Below, piece by piece: positions 6,703 through 8,610 of a stretch of DNA of 8,610 bases (position 1 is the first letter of the stretch; every line of letters starts with the position of its first letter). The position numbers and the translations under genes were made by a program. The notes under the pieces are model-generated. The model was not told the DNA's origin and did not search any database. It was given only the letters and a program-made list of their open reading frames with translations. Source of the stretch: an uncultured Desulfovibrio sp. (GTDB lineage Bacteria; Desulfobacterota; Desulfovibrionia; Desulfovibrionales; Desulfovibrionaceae); NCBI GenBank assembly GCA_947176055.1, contig CAMWPE010000100.1, positions 1 to 8,610 of the forward strand, in the 5' to 3' direction.

Positions 6703-6790
6703 GGGCGTTTTTATCTTTTCGTCGTCGGTAAGGCAAGGAATGCCCCGCGGCAACTTTACGAAAAATTTAAAAAAAGATAAAGTGCGGCTT
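6703..6790. promoter_or_regulatory. Divergent intergenic region between regulator and VKOR gene
   Basis: This 88-nt region separates two genes transcribed away from each other, so it should contain both promoters. Positions 6760-6782 are almost pure A/T. No convincing -35/-10 pair was identified on either strand. A GG-N10-GC spacing exists on the minus strand near 6737-6750, but it does not match the TGGCAC-N5-TTGC sigma-54 consensus in detail. The gene-polarity switch here is itself noteworthy. Confidence 0.45.
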
Positions 6791-7777
6791 ATGACAAAAA
6801 CTTACCCCGCGCTTGGCGCGCCCTTGATCGTAGCGGCGCTCGCGGTCGCTTTTTGCGTCTGGACCGCTTTCGGCAACGACGTAAATATCTGCGTGACCAC
6901 GGGTTGCGCCCTGTATCAAGATTTTAGCGTCGCCGGCGTTTCCCTATGGTGGATCGGTTGCGGAGCCTTCCTTCTTCTCTGCGCCTGCGCCCTTTTCGGC
7001 CAGGCGCGGATCGGGCGGGCGCTGGCCGCGATCTTTTTGTGGGGGGACGCCTGCCTGCTGGCGCTGATGGCCGCCACGTCCCCATGCGTTAGTTGTCTGG
7101 TCGCGGCATTCTTTTTCTTCGCTAGCTATATAGCTTTCGGAATGGCGGGGAAGACTATCCCGCAGCGCGCCTCCGGTTTTTCATGGGGTTCCTTCATTCT
7201 TAAAAGCGTCTGGAGCTTTTTTTTCATAATCAATCTGGGTCTCGTGGCGCGCTCCCAACTCAATGTGTGGCCTTTGCTGGACGAAGGCGACGCCAGAACA
7301 AGACTTTTCTTTTCCCTGTCGTGTCCGCGTTGCCTTGAGAGCGTCGACGCGCTGGCGGGCAGGATCGATATCGCCTACTATCCCGTCGCCGAAAACGAAG
7401 AAGATATTTTTCGCGTAGCCAGAATAAAAAAACTTGTAGAAGAAGGGGCGGGAGTAGCGGACGCCATAGCCAGAACCCGCGACGATGAAAACGGCGGCTA
7501 TCTCGCGGGCTATACTCCGGAAATGCTCCTGTTGCGATTCAGGCTTTTGCGAAATAAATCCTATATCTTTCAGGCCGGCTCGCAAGGGGTGCCGTTTTTC
7601 GAATATTTGGGCGTTCCTCCGGATGTCATGCAAAAAATAAAGGCCGCGCGAGAGGAGCGGTCTCCCCGGATCGAGCGCTCCTCCGAAGCGGGCAAAAGCG
7701 AGGCCCTTCCGCCGGAACTTTTCGATTCCGGTCAATGCGTCGGAGACAAGCCTTGTCCTCCGGACAGCGGGCTTTAA
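6791..7777 (+). CDS. VKOR-thioredoxin fusion, membrane disulfide oxidoreductase
   Basis: This 328-residue membrane protein probably makes disulfide bonds in periplasmic proteins, passing electrons to quinone through the VKOR part. About five hydrophobic segments are visible (about 8-27, 47-70, 75-95, 98-118, 132-153). The VKOR features are the loop Cys pair in ICVTTGCALY (Cys34, Cys39), GVSLWWIG with the conserved Ser region (Ser51), and the quinone-side CxxC in SPCVSCL (Cys99, Cys102). After the last segment comes a thioredoxin-like domain (about 170-285) with RLFFSLSCPRCL (Cys178, Cys181) and a likely cis-proline loop GVPFFEYLG (Pro268), with a helical insert between. Five segments put this domain in the periplasm. 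The tail adds two more cysteines (Cys316, Cys322). The start is uncertain: ATG 6791 lacks a ribosome binding site, while the in-frame ATG at 6740 has TAAGG 6 nt upstream and would add 17 residues (MPRGNFTKNLKKDKVRL). I prefer 6791 because the extension covers AT-rich promoter-like DNA. Confidence 0.8.
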   Translation: MTKTYPALGAPLIVAALAVAFCVWTAFGNDVNICVTTGCALYQDFSVAGVSLWWIGCGAFLLLCACALFGQARIGRALAAIFLWGDACLLALMAATSPCVSCLVAAFFFFASYIAFGMAGKTIPQRASGFSWGSFILKSVWSFFFIINLGLVARSQLNVWPLLDEGDARTRLFFSLSCPRCLESVDALAGRIDIAYYPVAENEEDIFRVARIKKLVEEGAGVADAIARTRDDENGGYLAGYTPEMLLLRFRLLRNKSYIFQAGSQGVPFFEYLGVPPDVMQKIKAAREERSPRIERSSEAGKSEALPPELFDSGQCVGDKPCPPDSGL

Positions 7778-7780
7778 ATT

Positions 7781-7889
7781 TTATAGCGGGCGGCCGACGA
7801 AATTATCTTTCCCGCCATGGCGGCTTTGTCCGCGAAATTATCGCCCCGGGAACCCCGCGAGGGATAATTGCAAGCGGAATGCGCTATAA
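7781..7889. repeat. Intergenic repeat, copy B (TTATAGCG terminal inverted repeats)
   Basis: This copy lies in the 189-nt gap between the VKOR gene and ppiD. It is bounded by perfect 8-bp inverted ends, TTATAGCG (7781-7788) and CGCTATAA (7882-7889). Inside, in the same order as copy A, are ATGGCGGCTTTG (7817-7828), CCGCGAAATTATC (7830-7842) and GATAATTGCAAGCG (7863-7876). An extra CGAAATTATC occurs at 7798-7807. CGCGAAATTATC can pair with GATAATTGCAAGCG with one mismatch and the same two-nt bulge as in copy A, giving a hairpin with an unrelated loop. It is shorter than copy A by about 19 nt, with the differences concentrated in the spacers. No open frame is inside it. It sits upstream of the ppiD ribosome binding site and would be within any read-through transcript. 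Confidence 0.65.
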
Positions 7890-7951
7890 AGACTCGCCCG
7901 GGCTCAGATTCCGGATATTCAGGCGCGGCGAACGCGACGCTTTTAATTTAT

Positions 7952-7958
7952 AAAGGAG
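7952..7958 (+). promoter_or_regulatory. Ribosome binding site of the ppiD-like gene
   Basis: AAAGGAG lies 8 nt upstream of the ATG at 7967, a near-ideal Shine-Dalgarno sequence that fixes this start. It is the strongest ribosome binding site in the window. Confidence 0.85.
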
Positions 7959-7966
7959 AAAAAGGC

Positions 7967-8610
7967 ATGCTCGAATATATCCGCTCAAGCGCCCAGTCTT
8001 TTGGCGTTAAACTGGCTTTTGGCGTCATTATCCTGGTCTTTGTGTTTTGGGGCATCGGCAATTTTAATGACCGGGACTATTCCAATGTGGTAGCCGTGGT
8101 AAACGGCGAGCCGATAGTCGCCATGGAATTTGAAAAAGCCTACCAGAACGCCGAAGAATACATGTTGCGCAATAATCCCGGGCTGACCCGCGAGGATCTC
8201 ATTAAAAATCACCTTGGCAGGGAAGTGCTTCGGGAGATGATTCAGGATCTCCTCCTGACGCAGGAGGCCAAAAGAGCGGGAATAGCCGTCTCGCCCCTCG
8301 AACTTCGCCGGGAAGTGGGAAAAATTAAAGCTTTCCAGAACGATCAGGGCAAATTCGATCCGGAGGTTTACAAAAGGGTTCTCGCCGCGCGCCGCATGTC
8401 TCCCGCGGATTATGAAAAAGAATTGTCGGGCCAGATGACGCGAGAAAAAATGTACGCTCTCCTCACCGCTCCCGTCTGGATCGATCCGGAGGCCGCTCAG
8501 CGCATGTTTAATTTCCTGCGCGAAAAAAGAATCGTGAATTATTATTTTACTCCCGCGGCGCGTTACGCGGGCAAAGCGAAAATTGACGAAAAGGAAGCCC
8601 GGGCCTGGTA
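7967..8610 (+). CDS. ppiD: PpiD-like membrane-anchored peptidyl-prolyl isomerase/chaperone, N-terminal part (cut by window edge)
   Basis: The first 214 residues of a periplasmic foldase are present; the frame continues past the window. The start MLEYIRSSAQSFGVKLAF followed by a single hydrophobic segment (about residues 15-32) matches the layout of E. coli PpiD (short cytoplasmic N-terminus, one membrane anchor, periplasmic body). The body begins VVAVVNGEPIVAMEFEKAY (41-59), the SurA_N-type strand and helix. It continues with REVLREMIQDLLLTQEAKRAGI and the GKFDPEVYKRVLAARRMSPADYEKEL region (compare GKFDNSRYNGILNQMGMTADQYAQAL in E. coli PpiD). The parvulin isomerase domain would lie beyond the edge, so catalytic competence cannot be judged. 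PpiD assists folding of exported outer-membrane and periplasmic proteins near the Sec translocon. It is co-oriented with the VKOR-Trx gene 189 nt upstream. A plain SurA homologue is less likely because the N-terminus is a membrane anchor, not a cleavable signal. Confidence 0.9.
   Translation, partial: MLEYIRSSAQSFGVKLAFGVIILVFVFWGIGNFNDRDYSNVVAVVNGEPIVAMEFEKAYQNAEEYMLRNNPGLTREDLIKNHLGREVLREMIQDLLLTQEAKRAGIAVSPLELRREVGKIKAFQNDQGKFDPEVYKRVLAARRMSPADYEKELSGQMTREKMYALLTAPVWIDPEAAQRMFNFLREKRIVNYYFTPAARYAGKAKIDEKEARAW

Noticed and set aside
6494..6739. Upstream in-frame extension of the VKOR gene
   Set aside because: It overlaps antisense to the receiver-like domain of the regulator, and its translation is Arg-rich with no family match. 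The VKOR fold starts after 6791.
6737..6750. GG-N10-GC sigma-54-like spacing upstream of the regulator
   Set aside because: Only the GG and GC positions fit; the flanking bases do not match TGGCAC and TTGC at the right spacing.
6702..6753. TTG start at 6753 for the regulator
   Set aside because: It adds 17 residues with no family match before the receiver fold and has no ribosome binding site; the ATG at 6702 is the simpler choice.
6064..6780. 238-codon plus-strand frame over the regulator gene
   Set aside because: It is antisense to the well-supported AAA+ domain and has no recognisable motif.
7868..7890. TTGCAA and TATAAA as a promoter for ppiD
   Set aside because: The spacer is only 11 nt, too short for a sigma-70 promoter, and both hexamers lie in the repeat element.

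Overview
The window is a bacterial chromosomal segment of moderately high GC (about 55% by eye). It carries the replication-initiation neighbourhood dnaA - dnaN - gyrB on the minus strand, next to a sigma-54 regulator/transporter pair. A divergent pair of envelope protein-folding genes lies on the plus strand. The gene set suggests a Gram-negative, probably deltaproteobacterial (Desulfobacterota, Desulfovibrio-like) organism. The reasons are the dnaA-dnaN-gyrB order, an NtrC-family sigma-54 activator, a PpiD-type periplasmic foldase, and a VKOR-type disulfide oxidase where DsbB might be expected. The taxonomic call is an inference from gene content, not from a marker comparison.

Layout, left to right: the N-terminal 233 codons of gyrB (1-701, minus, cut by the window edge); a 305-nt gap holding one copy of a small intergenic repeat; dnaN (1007-2167, minus); a 186-nt gap with an AT-rich block, octamer repeats and palindromes that could be a replication origin; dnaA (2354-3607, minus, TTG start); a 198-nt dnaA leader; an AGCS-family sodium:amino-acid symporter (3806-5197, minus); a sigma-54 activator with a degenerate receiver domain (5203-6702, minus), only 5 nt upstream of the symporter; an 88-nt divergent intergenic region; a VKOR-thioredoxin fusion protein (from 6791 or 6740 to 7777, plus); a 189-nt gap with a second copy of the intergenic repeat; and the N-terminal 214 codons of a PpiD-like SurA_N/parvulin foldase (7967-8610, plus, cut by the window edge).

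Functionally there are three blocks. The first is replication: initiator, sliding clamp and gyrase B. The second is a two-gene unit in which a regulator that cannot be phosphorylated in the usual way is translationally close-coupled to an amino-acid/Na+ symporter. The third is a periplasmic folding block: disulfide formation followed by a membrane-anchored prolyl isomerase/chaperone. The most unusual points are a DnaA that appears to lack the sensor 1 Asp, the sensor 2 Arg and part of the initiator-specific helix pair while keeping an intact DNA-binding domain; a two-copy collinear intergenic repeat with TTATAGCG-type ends; a possible origin without canonical DnaA boxes; and the VKOR-Trx fusion with an extra C-terminal cysteine pair. 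No tRNA, rRNA, CRISPR array or insertion sequence was seen.
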